The translations under genes and the position numbers were made by a program. This document shows positions 49,735-61,904 of a stretch of 64,000 nt of DNA, in pieces. Location: assembly GCF_021130785.1 (NCBI RefSeq), contig NC_060215.1, forward strand, positions 119,126,501 to 119,190,500, read 5' to 3'. Under the pieces are notes generated by a model. It was given only the letters and a program-made list of their open reading frames with translations. It did not search any database and was not told where the DNA came from. This DNA comes from Homalodisca vitripennis. Its lineage: Eukaryota; Arthropoda; Insecta; Hemiptera; Cicadellidae. Every line of letters begins with the position of its first letter. Within the stretch, counting starts at the first letter, position 1.

Positions 49735-51450
49735 ATCTAATTGTTATCGCAAGAGATTGGCAGCTTCTTGATTTGTAGTTTAGATTTGGCGTTGCTTATT
49801 ATGTTTCTTAATTCTGGCTTTGCTTGCCTATATTGAATTTTTAGAGGATGATCGGAATCAAAGTGTGTGCTGTTGGTGTACATAAATAATATTCTTTCTC
49901 TTTGATTCAAGAGATACTTATCCAGCTCGATATTGGAGGTACATGTATCTGCTTTGAGTTTAACTTTTCTCTCGGGAAAAGATAAGGTTTAATGATGGGA
50001 GATTTTATTTTAAAAAAAGTGAGGCTTATATAGTAAAAGAATTAAATTTATTTGTGTTAATTTGTGGAACAAATCTATTGTATTTAAAGAGCAGGAGGTT
50101 TGATGTAGGAAGATCTACAATTATATCTCAGATTTTGACGTTATGACCACAAAAACTTGTTACAAGGATTTAAGAATCGAATTGAGAAGGACATTTGTTT
50201 GTAAATATGTCGTCAATGATCGATCTAGATTCTCATAACTCCCTTGTGTAAGATTTGATAGTTTGACATAAGCCCAAAAGAAGACATAAAGTTAATGAAC
50301 TTTCTGGAGATGTTGTTGTCAATAAAGCATCAATATTGAAATCGCCTGCGACAATTTCAAGTCTGTTACATTTTATATTAAGACGATTCGATATTGGTCA
50401 AAAAATGTATTACGTTCCGCTTTGGGTTTCCTATAAACAGCAACAATTATATAGTTTAAATTATAAACAGTGACTTTTGTAGCGGCAAACTCAGAAATTT
50501 CTAAATTATAGAAAGATCCAACGTAAAATGGCTGAGTTTGTAAGAACTCTTTGGTTCATATGCAAACACCTACTCTTTTTAGTCTTGACCGACAGAAAAA
50601 CCTAAAGAAACCAAAAATCCAAGAAGACAGAAGAAGTTCAATTCCTCTTGTTTAAGAAAACGTTCAGATAAACATAAAATGTCTGGAGTAGTCAAATCAT
50701 TCAGGATTGCTACTTGCTCGAACTTTGAAAAGATCCCTGTATATCGTGCTGCATTATGCGCATTAGGCGTGTTTTGCGATGGTTTTAAGCTGGCTGTGAG
50801 GTATGGTTATTTATAACAAGGCAATTTTTACGGTTCTTTGCCGTGACTCCAGCTCAAGCCTAATAAATTCAGATTGTTTGTAGACGAAATTCCAGTTACC
50901 ATATTGGTTTACGTACCCAAGCTAAAATTAGTTTTATACCATTTCCTTGAGAACCGTTTACGGGACAATAGACGGTCTGTAATCAGAATTGGAATTCAAT
51001 GACCATAATAATCATCGGATAATTCATGAATGCTTTTAGTATTAATGGTGTTCTAGGTTGTTGATAATGTATTGAACGACAAGTTGGTAACTACTGGTGG
51101 ATATAAAGGTTGAAATGAAAATTCAATTGCATAACCCATTAAAAATTAATTTGCACATAGCACGCTTGCCGGCTAGGTATGCTCTGATTAATTAAACATA
51201 TTTGATCATTGAAAGTTATATCACCAAAATGGAGATGGACGTCAATAACAATAAGATTGGTATTAAGTGCACTACTAAAAAGAGAACCAACTTGTTGGAC
51301 AATATTTTCTCAATCCGATCTTGATATGCCATTAGTCCCTGCCATAACAGCAATTTAGACCTCATAACCAGCTCCAGAATGCAGATATTGCTCATTCTAC
51401 CAATGCTGCATTATTTTAATGGAATGTTCAAATTTAGCTAACTAAATTTC
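49735..51450 (-). mobile_element. LINE 2 remnant: esterase-like ORF1 end and endonuclease
   Basis: On the minus strand, MAGTNGISRSDWENIVQQV and NLIVIDVHLHFGD (51,360-51,230) resemble block III onwards of SGNH/esterase-type ORF1 proteins (G-T-N-D, here G-T-N-G). Then PDILCLSERFLKQEEL (about 50,650), IIVAVYRKPKAERNTFFDQ (about 50,420) and LEIVAGDFNIDALL with SIIDDIFTN (50,370-50,200) mark an endonuclease of the APE-like type. A linker (KYLLNQRERILFMYTNSTHF) follows to a stop near 49,740, and the reverse transcriptase is missing. Stops and frameshifts are numerous. It is distinct from the first LINE because both have their own GDFNID motif. Confidence 0.75.
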
Positions 51451-51453
51451 TGT

Positions 51454-52242
51454 TGTCGTGCCGTACCTGGCACAACTGGACGTAGGGTATGAATAAATAA
51501 ATAAGAATGGTTAAATCACACAAAATGTATTTATCAAGTCATAAATGGCAGTACCTAAGCAACTAAATCATTCAAACCAAAAGCAAGCAAATCGCTAAAT
51601 GAAACTCAAGATTCTAAAGTTTATAACATACTAATACAGATTTTCAAACACAAAAACCTTTGAAATTAAAAGAGAAAACATTTTATATTGGGCACGCTCG
51701 ACAGTAAGTAGGGTCTGAGAGAAAGGCTTGAGCTAATTTAGAAAAAGATTTGAAATGAACTTGGACTTTTAATTTAAAACATGATATGTTTGTGCAACAG
51801 GTGAATGGCGGCTATTCGTCTACCATCTGGGAGGGTTCACTTACTTGGTCAACGTGTGCTGTTCCATCAGGGACTCGCCAAGGAATGATCTAAAGTTATG
51901 TTCTTGGTGGGTCTTGGGGCCCTCCCCACTCATGCTATTTTACTTGATGCTTATTGGTCACTTCGTATCTAAATTGTGCTAAATAGCCATAAATGGTGAT
52001 CTAAAGAGTTGGATGGCTGGGATTGGTCCGCGGTTTTTAACTGGGTTATTGTTCTACTTTTAGCGTTATCTTCTACCCGCTTCCTTGAGGAAAACTACTG
52101 AGTTTTTATTTCTCATGGGAACAAAGATTTGCTCTAGTTCACAAATTATTTATAAAGAAATGTTACGTTGTTTTAGAAAAGATTTATAATTATTATTTGG
52201 ATTTGGAATGAATACTTTTTGATACTGGGCAGCAGCACTACA
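51454..52242. mobile_element. Candidate solo LTR with 4-bp target duplication
   Basis: A 789-bp segment begins TGTCGTGCCGTACC and ends GCAGCAGCACTACA, that is TG...CA, and is flanked by CTGT on both sides (51,450-51,453 and 52,243-52,246). It interrupts the LINE 2 ORF1 region: esterase-like coding sequence is on one side and more ORF1-like sequence on the other. A 4-bp duplication fits Ty3/gypsy or Copia-type insertions. Strand is unknown and no second copy is in the window, so a chance flank match is possible. Confidence 0.45.
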
Positions 52243-52246
52243 CTGT

Positions 52247-52840
52247 TATACAACGACCGTTACAATCAGTATAAAGACGCAATGATTTTATTTATAGTGA
52301 GTAACAAAACCTGCCCGAAGCCAACGCATAGCCCGTTTACTGCACTAAAATCACCTGATTCACCTGTAGATACATTTGTTAAGTCAACATTAGAACCAGA
52401 TCTTCCAAGTAATACAGTCTCGTGTACCTTATAGACTACAGAGGACTCTATTATCGGTGACATCATGTTTACTATCAACAAGTTGGTAGTTTAAATTTTT
52501 AATATGTTTGCTTCTTTTTAAGTTTTATAATTGTTTTACCATTACCACTATTGCTATTATAATGAGCAATAATTAGTTTCCTGTTGGTAGTATTAACTAC
52601 AATTACTTTTATAGTTTTAGTTTGGTCATTATTGATAGTACTAAGAATAACAAACTTATCTCAGCTAATGATAATATTACTTACACTGGAACCGCCTGCA
52701 TTAGTAGATGTAGAGCGGGCATTACTAAACGGACGCTTCACGGCAGTCCAATCGCTTGGAGAGTTACGTCTCAAAGCTAACATGTCACCTAGGTTTTCTA
52801 CATTTACATTGGCATTAACTGAACTCATAACTGAAAATCA
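52247..52840 (-). pseudogene. Probable LINE 2 ORF1 middle region
   Basis: Minus-strand frames include MSSVNANVNVENLGDMLALR followed by DWTAVKRPFSNARST (52,835-52,668), and VHETVLLGRSGSNVDLTNVS (52,430-52,360). W-x-x-V with basic residues resembles the low-complexity linker before the esterase in LINE ORF1 proteins. Assignment rests on position between the Ulp1-like and esterase-like parts. Confidence 0.35.
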
Positions 52841-52864
52841 TTGGCTTAATATTAACAAATTTGT

Positions 52865-53398
52865 AATCCAAACATTGCTGTAAAGAAATGCTATCCATTT
52901 GATGTTTGTAAAATAAATGATTGAAAATTTGTTAGCATTAACTAGAACCTTTATATCACATGCATACGTATTTATTTGTTGGAATCAGGTCCACTTCAAC
53001 TAGATTTGCAGGGGGTATTTTGATGTGTTTCGCAATGTTGTGTACAGTGCTGTTATTTGAGCCTTTAAGTGAATCAAAGTGATAAGCGTGATTATTTGTT
53101 CGGTCAGTACAAAGTAAATTCTAATGCGATCCCCCATCCTTCCTGGTGAGATAGGCACTGCCACCAACACACAAGAGATCATAGTTACTATCAAAAAAGT
53201 AGAAAAATTTTGTCATCTCACTCGCAGTAACTGGACTATATATGATTAATTGTGTTGCAGAAGGCCGCATAAAAACAGTGGAAATAAGTAACTTTCTAGG
53301 ATCTCCTCGTCTATCCACTTGGTTTTAGCTCGGCTCTATTTGAATTTTAATCTTTAATTTGGGTTTGGTATGTGTCATTTTTAACGCTGAGTGAGTCA
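52865..53398 (-). pseudogene. Ulp1/C48-like cysteine protease domain, broken
   Basis: The minus strand carries, in order, KTKWIDEEILESYL (53,326-53,285, the W-[LI]-[ND]-D/E-x-I substrate-channel motif), a segment FMRPSATQLIIYSP, then GGSH followed by a stop in place of the expected Trp (His codon 53,124-53,126, TAG 53,121-53,123), NLLCTDR, HFDSLKGSNNSTVHNIAKHI (Asp codon 53,073-53,075), and YACDIKVLVNANKF (Cys codon 52,958-52,960). The His, Asp and Cys spacing matches the catalytic triad of SENP8/Ulp1-type proteases that cleave ubiquitin-like modifiers. Two frameshifts and the nonsense codon inactivate it. A possible start MTHSALKMTHTKPKLKIKIQ lies at about 53,398. It sits just upstream of the LINE 2 ORF1 remnant on the same strand. 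Confidence 0.65.
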
Positions 53399-53442
53399 TT
53401 CAGATTTTTTTACATTATTTACATTATAAAATAGTAAAATAT

Positions 53443-53631
53443 TTAGCACGGAGTTTTTCTGTTTTCAGATTTGGTAGTTTTAAGGTTAGTTTTTAAGTCA
53501 GTTATAGTCTTAATCAATTTAACTTTTGCCTCTTCAGCCGCGTCTTGATCTGTGAGGCGCTGGTAAAGTTCCCGTTTTCGATGATTTCTCTCGATCTCCA
53601 ATCTAGCGATTTCAAGATGAGGAGAAGCCAA
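53443..53631 (-). other. Short coiled-coil-like ORF
   Basis: A 62-residue minus-strand frame is rich in Glu, Lys, Arg and Leu (LEIARLEIERNHRKRELYQR, then EEAKVKLIKTITDLKTNL), with heptad-like spacing. It could be the 5' end of the LINE 2 ORF1, since coiled coils are common there, but no link to the next frame was found. Confidence 0.35.
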
Positions 53632-53649
53632 ATCGTTATCTTTCGTATC

Positions 53650-55515
53650 GATTAGTTTTTATAACAAAGTTACAGTCTCTAAAAAAACATTATACAGCAC
53701 CTGGGTTTCTGAACGCATACTAAGTCAATTGCTAATATTCAACCGATAGTCAGTATAACAAATTATATAGAACTGTTAATTCAATATTGCCTTCTTATTT
53801 TACAATTATTAGTAAACGGCTACATCGTCAAATAACTTTGACAAGATTAGCACATTTAACAAAATGAGGTTTCTGTTAAAGAATTATCACTAAATTTCTT
53901 TGACTGAATTTCCATGTTTTAATACTAAGCAGTTTCTATATCACAGCCATTATTAACAAAAGGAGATTGATTTTTTTAAAAACTATCCCATTCTCATCTG
54001 TGACGTGTTTTAATCTGTGTTCAGTAACAGTTTAATATACGTACTAATCCAGCCAAATATAAACAGGCGATAACGTGTAAAAACACAAGAAACACTAAAC
54101 ATAGACATCTACATCTTTAGAGATATATGATAAAGTTGGGTGTGTGGTTGGACACAATCTACGTATTAATATCGATGTAGAAAGATTACAAAGTATCTAC
54201 GTATTCAATACCATGTTAGTTGTTGTGGATGTGTATGGAAAAAATATATATTTATTCACGTAGAAATGTGTAATTATGGAGATGACTGCCCCTCATCCAT
54301 GTATTCTGGGTTTGTATTTATTCTTGCCGGATATACTTTCACAACATTAAATATAAAAATTTTTTTAGATTTAAATATCACATATAAGTATCAAACTACA
54401 AATAAGAGTAACAATCATAATTATAGTTTTCAATGATTTAAACTTAACTGACGTAAATATGTAAAATTCATTCTAAAAGGCCTAGAATGTTGAACAAAAA
54501 TCTAAAACCTTATCTACATTTTAAAAACTGTATGCAAGATAAAAATACATCAAAACATCTACAGAATTACTGACAAAAACTGCCCATGCCTGTTGCCTGT
54601 GTAAACAATATGAACTAAATTTGATGCAAAATAGAGGCAATTAAAATTATAATACTTAAAATACCATGAATTTTTCCTAGGACATCTTTGTTTTAAAAAA
54701 TTCTACGTAATAGCTTTATTTTTTTAACTGTGCAAAATACGATTGGTTATAATATTTTTTGCTACGGATGTATGTAATTTTTTATAAAAGGGTAGAATTA
54801 TAGTATTAACCTGTAAAAAATATATAATCCCACATTTTTAATTCTGTAACATATTTTGTTTACTAAGCTTTTGTTAACAATCATTTCCTACAGCTGTAAA
54901 TAATGTGGTACTTTTGTATGTAAAAGAGATAGTTATACGTAGTGGTATTGTGTGTCATATTAGAAGCAGTGAATAATAAAGAACGTATCTAGACTAAAAT
55001 TTAAAGTTTTCACACTATGCTGATTACGCTCTGTGTATTGTAGTGTCTGAGTTGAATTGTTTACATTTTAATTTGAAATTAAAGTGGACAACGAAAAGAA
55101 TTTCTATAGTTGTGACTTAAAGTGGTGTAATTAGTTTTTTTATTTTATTAATTTTAAAGGTTATAACTATTTGTTACTAAAACTCTTTCTGTAAGGACAA
55201 GAAAAATACTAAAACCTGTTGAGACCAGTCCCTAGGTCTTTATAGTAATAACCATTTTTATAGTATTGTAACCATTGTTAATGGAATAGAATGGCAATAA
55301 ATATAAAAATTAGTTACATCAAAATATGGAAGAATGCTTGAAAAGAGGGTTTTAATGCAACATGAACAAAAAATAAAAGATTTTCTCAAATAAAATAAAT
55401 AACATTCCAGTCATGTCATAAAATAGTAAAAAAAACAAATATTACTTTTAGTCATTCTTATATAGATCTGACAAGAAAATTACTATTTCGAATAATTAGT
55501 ATAGCAAATAATGTA
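53650..55515. other. AT-rich gene-free region
   Basis: No supported feature; probably intron or upstream DNA of the exon at 55,858. Confidence 0.45.
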
Positions 55516-55519
55516 TTTC

Positions 55520-55745
55520 CGAGTGTGCAGTGGAGCAGGTACGGTGGTTATCGCAAGATAACTGAATCAAGCAACGTCAAGCGATGCTGTTGCTTGGGCG
55601 AGTGACCGCTGAGCGATCCTGTCTTTGCAAGCAGCCCGCTTGCCCGGCCCTTGGTGTTGGTTTAGTCACCGTCAAGCCGTTGGCCCCAAGTTGCGTTAGA
55701 GAGGGCTTCTTAGCCCTAACTTCTCCTGGTTAAATTAAGCACTAT
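55520..55745 (+). mobile_element. 5S-rRNA-derived SINE
   Basis: CAAGCAACGTCAAGCGATGC, then TGTTGCTTGGGCGAGTGACC and GCTGAGCGATCC, align with the 3' half of animal 5S rRNA (TTAAGCA-CGTC-GGCG, GTACTTGGATGGGTGACCGCCTGGGAA). This region includes the 5S internal control region A box and C box, so it could act as a polymerase III promoter. It is followed by a GC-rich body (CAGCCCGCTTGCCCGGCCCT, GAGAGGGCTTCTTAGCCCTA) and an AT-rich tail. This is the layout of SINE3-class elements. The 5S part is diverged and is not a functional 5S gene. It sits 110 bases before the exon at 55,858. Confidence 0.75.
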
Positions 55746-55857
55746 TTGACTTTTATTATGATAAAATATATATATTTTATATATAAAAACTACTAAACCG
55801 AAATCAGATTATGCCACCTCAAACTCTGCATAAACTAAATAATGTTTTATTCCACAG

Positions 55858-56013
55858 AACTACATGAGCAGTGCCACCTACCCCGGCTAGAGAGCACCAA
55901 CATGGCTATGGAGAACCCAAATAGTTTTCAACATAGCTTATTAGACACGTTCTCCAGCCTGTGTCCTGACTGTCTGAAGGCTGACGGAGTAGACGAGGTC
56001 ACCGGGATTCCAG
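55858..56013 (+). CDS. Internal or first coding exon of an unidentified gene
   Basis: A 156-bp exon is bounded by a good 3' splice site (TTTTATTCCACAG) and a donor CCAG-GTTAGA. The frame is open throughout (52 codons, ends in phase 1) and uses GC-richer codons than the flanks. An ATG at 55,902-55,904 has a strong start context (ACCAACATGGC), so translation may begin MAMENPNSFQHSLLDTFSSL, continuing CPDCLKADGVDEVTGIPG. If the ATG is not the start, the upstream residues LHEQCHLPRLESTN are also coded. A CPDC pair could bind metal. I do not recognise the protein, and the next exon was not found in the AT-rich DNA downstream. Confidence 0.5.
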
Positions 56014-57540
56014 GTTAGAAGGATGCTATCGAATATTCATACTTCCGTACCACAAAACCAACTACGAATGAAATGTTGTACAATGTTAAAAGAGCATACA
56101 GATATTTTATAAACGTTTGCAAAGGAACTGAATACATTCTAATCATTTTGCCTGCAGGTGATGTACTGAATATGTTTTGCTCTGATATAAAACAGACAGT
56201 GGAAGGAGGATATTTATGAATCCGAATATTGATGATGGTTTTATTTTTGAATTTAGCACAGCACGTTTGAATAAATAAGTTACTTTATCTGTGAGCAATA
56301 TCTACTTATTTCTATTTCCTCACTATTTATACATATGTGTTGTTAATATTATCATCCCAATTTAATTCCGACTCTGTATGGCGTTTTCTCAGGCTAAAAT
56401 GAGACGGTCGGACATTGAACACAGAAAAAGTATTAAGAATTCACCAGATATTATCAAAACTATTTTAACTAGTTTAAATTATAAAACAGGTTTATTTAAA
56501 AATGCTTAGTAAATCTATATTTAATAATGTGTAATTATTATTTCTTCGAGGTTCAAGTACAAGGTTCTTGAACCAGTTAACGACACTGTTAAAAAATAAG
56601 CTTTTATTACATTTATAGTGCATTTAAATTTTTGTTCAGTCAGAACGCATGCATTTCGTTTTTGTATCGTTGTTATTGATATATTTAAAGCATTTAAGTT
56701 TTTTCAATACGTTAAATGCTACTGTAGCTTGGTGAATTAATAATAGTTTATAAATTCATATTTTTATATAAAAAAAACCCTACTTGTAATATTTCTACTT
56801 AAGAAGAAGCTGTAGCAACTGAAATTCCTATTATTACAACTATTATTCTTACTTTAAAGAAATAGAAACTCATTAACGGAAGAACCTTAGTAAATTGCAT
56901 TATTGTAAATTACTTACTTGGATATCTGTAGAAATATTTTTATGGTAAGCCCCATGTTAAGAAACCCATATCAAGGCACTTCGAGCTGGCTCTTAAAGCT
57001 CAGGGATGGTTTAATTCCTAACTCTACTCGGCTAAATCTCTATTACAACAGAATAAAAACAGCAGTCTTCAGCTTTAGCGGTAGTCAAAACCACAAATTA
57101 ACTGTATGTTGACACATAAACATAATAACAGTGAAGCACGTTAAGCTGTTTAAAACGTTATGTGTTAAAAAGGTGAAATCACAAGTAACTTAATTATGTT
57201 TCTCTTTTATTGACATTTGAGTATAAAATGTTTCTCAATTTCTTCTTTAGAATATTTCTATATCGATTTCAAGACAAACCAGTATCTGTCACAATACTTT
57301 GCAAATTGGTTCTTGACTTCAAGACTAACACGAAGAGGAGACAACGCGCACTGCCCAACAAATTTTTTACCAAACAATATATGATTCTTTGTTATATTAT
57401 GAGGTAGAGTATTTTTATAGAATATATTTTTAAACATATAATGCAATACAAGTACTGAAGTACATATTTCAGATGTTAACCTGATAAATGCAAATATTGT
57501 ACATTTATACACAATTTGCGCTTCCTTATTTCTCGAGTTC
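56014..57540. other. AT-rich region, probable intron
   Basis: Nothing supported apart from short frames; a 115-codon minus-strand frame at 57,258-57,605 overlaps the tandem array and shows no domain. Confidence 0.4.
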
Positions 57541-57560
57541 ATTTCCGCTGAGATATCGTT

Positions 57561-58232
57561 CCGAACTGAACGAACAGACACAACGCACACATAGACATGA
57601 TCCATGTGTGACAGAACTGTGTAAATATATCAAATACAATGTTCCACCTAAACAATTCTAACATATAAAGTCATTATGTTAATAATAGTTTCCGAACTGA
57701 ACGAACAGACACAACGCTCACATAGACATGATCCATGATCCATGTGTGACGGAACTGTGTAAATAATATCAAATACAATGTTCCACTTAAACAATTCTAA
57801 CATATAATGTCATTATGTTAATAACAGTTTCCGAACTGAACGAACAGACACAACGCACACATAGACATGATCCATGTGTGACAGAACTGTGTAAATAATA
57901 TCAAATACAATGTTCCACCTAAACAATTCTAACATATAAAGTCATTATGTTAATAATAGTTTCCGAACTGAACGAACAGACACAACGCTCACATAGACAT
58001 GATCCATGATCCATGTGTGACAGAACTGTGTAAATAATATCAAATACAATGTTCCACCTAAACAATTCTAACATACAAAGTCATTATGTTAATAATATTT
58101 TCCGAACTGAACGAACAGACACAACGCTCACATAGACATGATCCATGTGTGACAGAACTGTGTAAATATATCAAATACAATGTTCCACTTAAACAATTCT
58201 AACATTCAATGTCCTCATGTTAATAATAGTTT
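57561..58232. repeat. Five-unit tandem array with alternating 131/139-bp units
   Basis: Units begin CCGAACTGAACGAACAGACA at 57,561, 57,692, 57,831, 57,963 and 58,102, giving spacings of 131, 139, 132 and 139 bp. The longer units have an 8-bp duplication (GATCCATGATCCATG), so the order is short-long-short-long-short. Units are above 93% identical. The array thus grew as a dimer. Confidence 0.95.
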
Positions 58233-58239
58233 GAAATAT

Positions 58240-61200
58240 TTATTTGAAAACTTCAATACAATTTTATAGCTACTAACTCGTCACCCCACGTGTGATTTTA
58301 CTAATTCACGTTATTGATAATCATACCAAGTGTTTCTCAGTCACACAAGTAAAAGTTCCTGTAAGGAGAATCTGTGTTAAGGTTTGCTCTGCTGATATAC
58401 TCTGCTTACGCGAAAATAAATAAAATGAATGACAAACCTTTTATTTCGTTTTTTAAATTAGGTTGTAAACCTGAGAAGCTATATAATGTACTCAGTCCTT
58501 AAATAAATGTTTACAGGATTGTGAGAGGATCTACCGGTTGCTTAATTTTGGGTGTAGGGACCGCCTCCTGTCCAGACCAGCAATTTACTCACGATAGCTC
58601 TCTCTAGTTTTTTCACCTTGGCAGAAGGGGAGACCAGCTCTATTACATTCTCTCTTCTAAAGTGGGCAGAAATAGCAGTGCATCATCGTCTACCTCTCCA
58701 ACAGTCATCCTCCGAAGTAGACAAGACCTATCGATCATCATATCTACCCCCAATATATTGACACATGTGGTTAGTAATGTCGTCTACAAGATTTCCAAGG
58801 TATCAGTGACACACCTTTGTTGGTTTACCCAGTCAACGTTCAATTGGAAGGTATCAACTATTTACAAAAGAACCCTTCCGGGATATGTATGTAGAAATAT
58901 GTTGATATCAACAGGATTTAATAGGTATTTTAAAGTTCTTCGCAGCATAATCGGTAATAATATCCTTCCAATGATACACTCTAGCAGAATTACTTCCGAA
59001 ATCTATTGTGAATAAGTTTTGAGAAGTATATTAATTTTTAAAATCTTTATGTTCAACTCTGGATGTTGTTTATTTTTATGTTTGGCATAACTACCCAAGT
59101 TGGTTAATTAATTCAAATTAATTCCTACCTCCGATTTTATACATATGGAAAAACTCGAATGTTCAAATTATCAAACTACATAGAATTGTTTAATGTGATA
59201 ATAGAAAAGGATTACTTTTTAGAAATCTGGGTTTTTACTGCGGGGAGATTAAAATGTAACATATATTTATTTACTATTTATAATAAATCAAACTATAAAG
59301 TATTGTTCAGTTATTTAATGTGTTTTACATAAAAAAGAGATACATTAGCTTAATACTTGCATCGATACTTCACGTACCGTAATCAATTGTTTTAGGTAAA
59401 CAATAAAAAAATAATCGTAATCTGGTTTTAATTTAACGTTTTGGATAGAATTACCTAATTCAAATGAGTTAAACTGTCATTAAACTTAAATTTTGAGACA
59501 TTGAATTTCATAAAACATTGTAAAACAATACCGCACAGCACGAGTCGGTCTAGAAGATTTAAGTTTCGAATGAAAATCTATAATCAGTACCTCTTCACCG
59601 CTTTTGAAAATTTTTATATGAGTACATTATTTTGTAGATTAGTTTTCGTATGTTAAAAATAGATTCATTTTACACTATTATTACGATACTGGCAATGAGG
59701 AAAAACAGAAAGAATTATTTAGTTAACAGAGTACAATATTGAGGGTTAATCATATGCTATTTTCCAGTAACTGAGCTACATGTGATGAGTTTACTTTATC
59801 TGATTGATTAATTTTAACCCTCATCAAGTAAATACAGAAATAATAATTTCCATTTAATAGATTTAAAATATTTAAATCTAGAGACCTATTTATTAATGTT
59901 TCAACAATTACGTTTTTGCACTACCTTAGTGACCTTATTACTTGTATTAAGAAAGACACCGATAAAGTAGAAAAAAGTTCTTTAATAAAAATATCAAATA
60001 CATCGATATTGTACCTTTCGATTGTGTATCTATCAGAAACAAAATAAGTATCTTTTGTCAGGGTAAAATATTAACAATTTTCCGATAAATTGTTTATACG
60101 AAATAAAGTTGAGAATAATTTGTCATTGGCGTTCAAAAAAGAACACGAAATATAAAAGCAACACACATAATTAAATTTACATAACAATAAGAACTATCGA
60201 TATGAAAAGGTATTAAATTCAAATTAAATTAACTATTATTAATAAACTAGAAACTAATTATTTATAAAAATAGAGTTACAAGCGTAAAGTAGAACTCAAG
60301 CTGCAATGAAATACTGAGAACTTGGTTAGAGAACATGTAAAACTAACAACAGCATCACATCCTCTCTTAACATCAAGGCCATGGAACTGCGTTTATTTAC
60401 TCTATAAAAGTGGCCTTTATACTGATGTGGTTCCGTTTTATTGGCTGAGATTAAGCAAAGCCTATCATTCCTGAGGCTGGTAAAATATTATTTCTGTATG
60501 TCTGTTCTCAAGAACAACTTAACCTCTCTTTTTAAAATCACATATAAATTTTGCATGAAACGTCATTACTGAAATTTTGAGTTTGAGGACGGTGCATGTC
60601 AATGGATTTAGATCACCGACAGTGAAAAGACTTAAACGGGTCTTAAAGGTAACCATAGATGTATCGAGAATTGTAAAGAATAAATAAATTTGAAAATTTT
60701 AGTATAATGATTTATAATTTTTTAAATGTTACGTAGTATTCGTGTTTTCTGTTAAAACGAGCTGGAATTCTATTTAACGTTTCGCGTGAAACCTCCAAGC
60801 ACGTTACATGACACGTGATGAGATTTACTCCTACCGTGTAAAACATATTTTTACTAAATTATTAAAATAATGTTGTGGAAAGGCAGTTGCGGGACTGAGC
60901 TACAGAAGTGACTACTTCTCATAATGGTATATGAGTATAAATTTTATGAATATAAATGTTACAATCCTTTAACTTGTAACATTTACATACCTCAGGAGTG
61001 TGACCTAGAGAAATCCATGAACAATAAAAATTTCAATGTTATATCAAATTACTTCAAAACCAATTTCAAAACATTTATAATATAAAATTGAACTATCTAT
61101 ACTTTCAACTATAGTTATTCACACATAACACCATAACCTTTTGATTAGTACGCGATTTAGAATACTATAAATTTAATTTCATAACCTACTGAAATCAGTG

Positions 61201-61880
61201 GGATGTCATAAATTATATAATATTATTAATTTTTGTGAAACCAAATAAACAAAACAATTTTATTTCTGTTGTTTTTTATTATAAATTAAGATAAATTGCA
61301 CTTATCTTTGGAAAATACATGTAGGCTATCGACAGTATATATCCGAATTAAACATATAAAGTATCCTTCCACCTCAGTTAATATGTATTTTTTCTAAAAA
61401 ATTCCAAGAAAAATTTCTATTTAGAATTATGTTTAATGTCTAGAAAATATTTTAGTGCAAAAATGTTTAACCTTTTACAGTACGGTATATACGGAGTTGG
61501 TGAAAAGTCCCGGGACTGTTTAATATTTTTTACAATGCCGTAAATCCGACTTTAAACGGACACCGAGCCCTATATGGCAGCTAAAATAAAATTATAAGCC
61601 ACCCTCAACCGTAGGGCAGCATTACGAGACGGTCATACTACCAGATGAAACTAACAAAGCTAGCATGGGGGAAACATACCATTAATATCAGCTGAAACTT
61701 ACAAAGGTCTCTAAAATGAAAACTGATAAGATTTGTTTAAACAAATTTCTAGTAGCAGCAAGCTCCAACAGATCAAGAGATATTTCAAAATATACACTAA
61801 AGTATATTTATTCCCAGCACATTTATCATGCACAGCACTAACTTGGTTTAAACACTACAAAGAAAAGAATTAATGTTATA
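58240..61880. other. AT-rich region without assignable genes
   Basis: A 117-codon frame at 58,662-59,015 begins MGRNSSASSSTSPTVILRSR and lacks known motifs; the opposite strand near 58,555-58,650 is also open (ENVIELVSPSAKVKKLERAI). Either could be an exon or transposon debris. The rest to 61,880 shows nothing. Confidence 0.35.
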
Positions 61881-61904
61881 TATTAATTCCAAATTGTTAT
61901 TAAT

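Noticed and set aside
55520..55620. Functional 5S rRNA gene
   Set aside because: Only the 3' half is alignable, with many substitutions, and it is fused to a SINE body.
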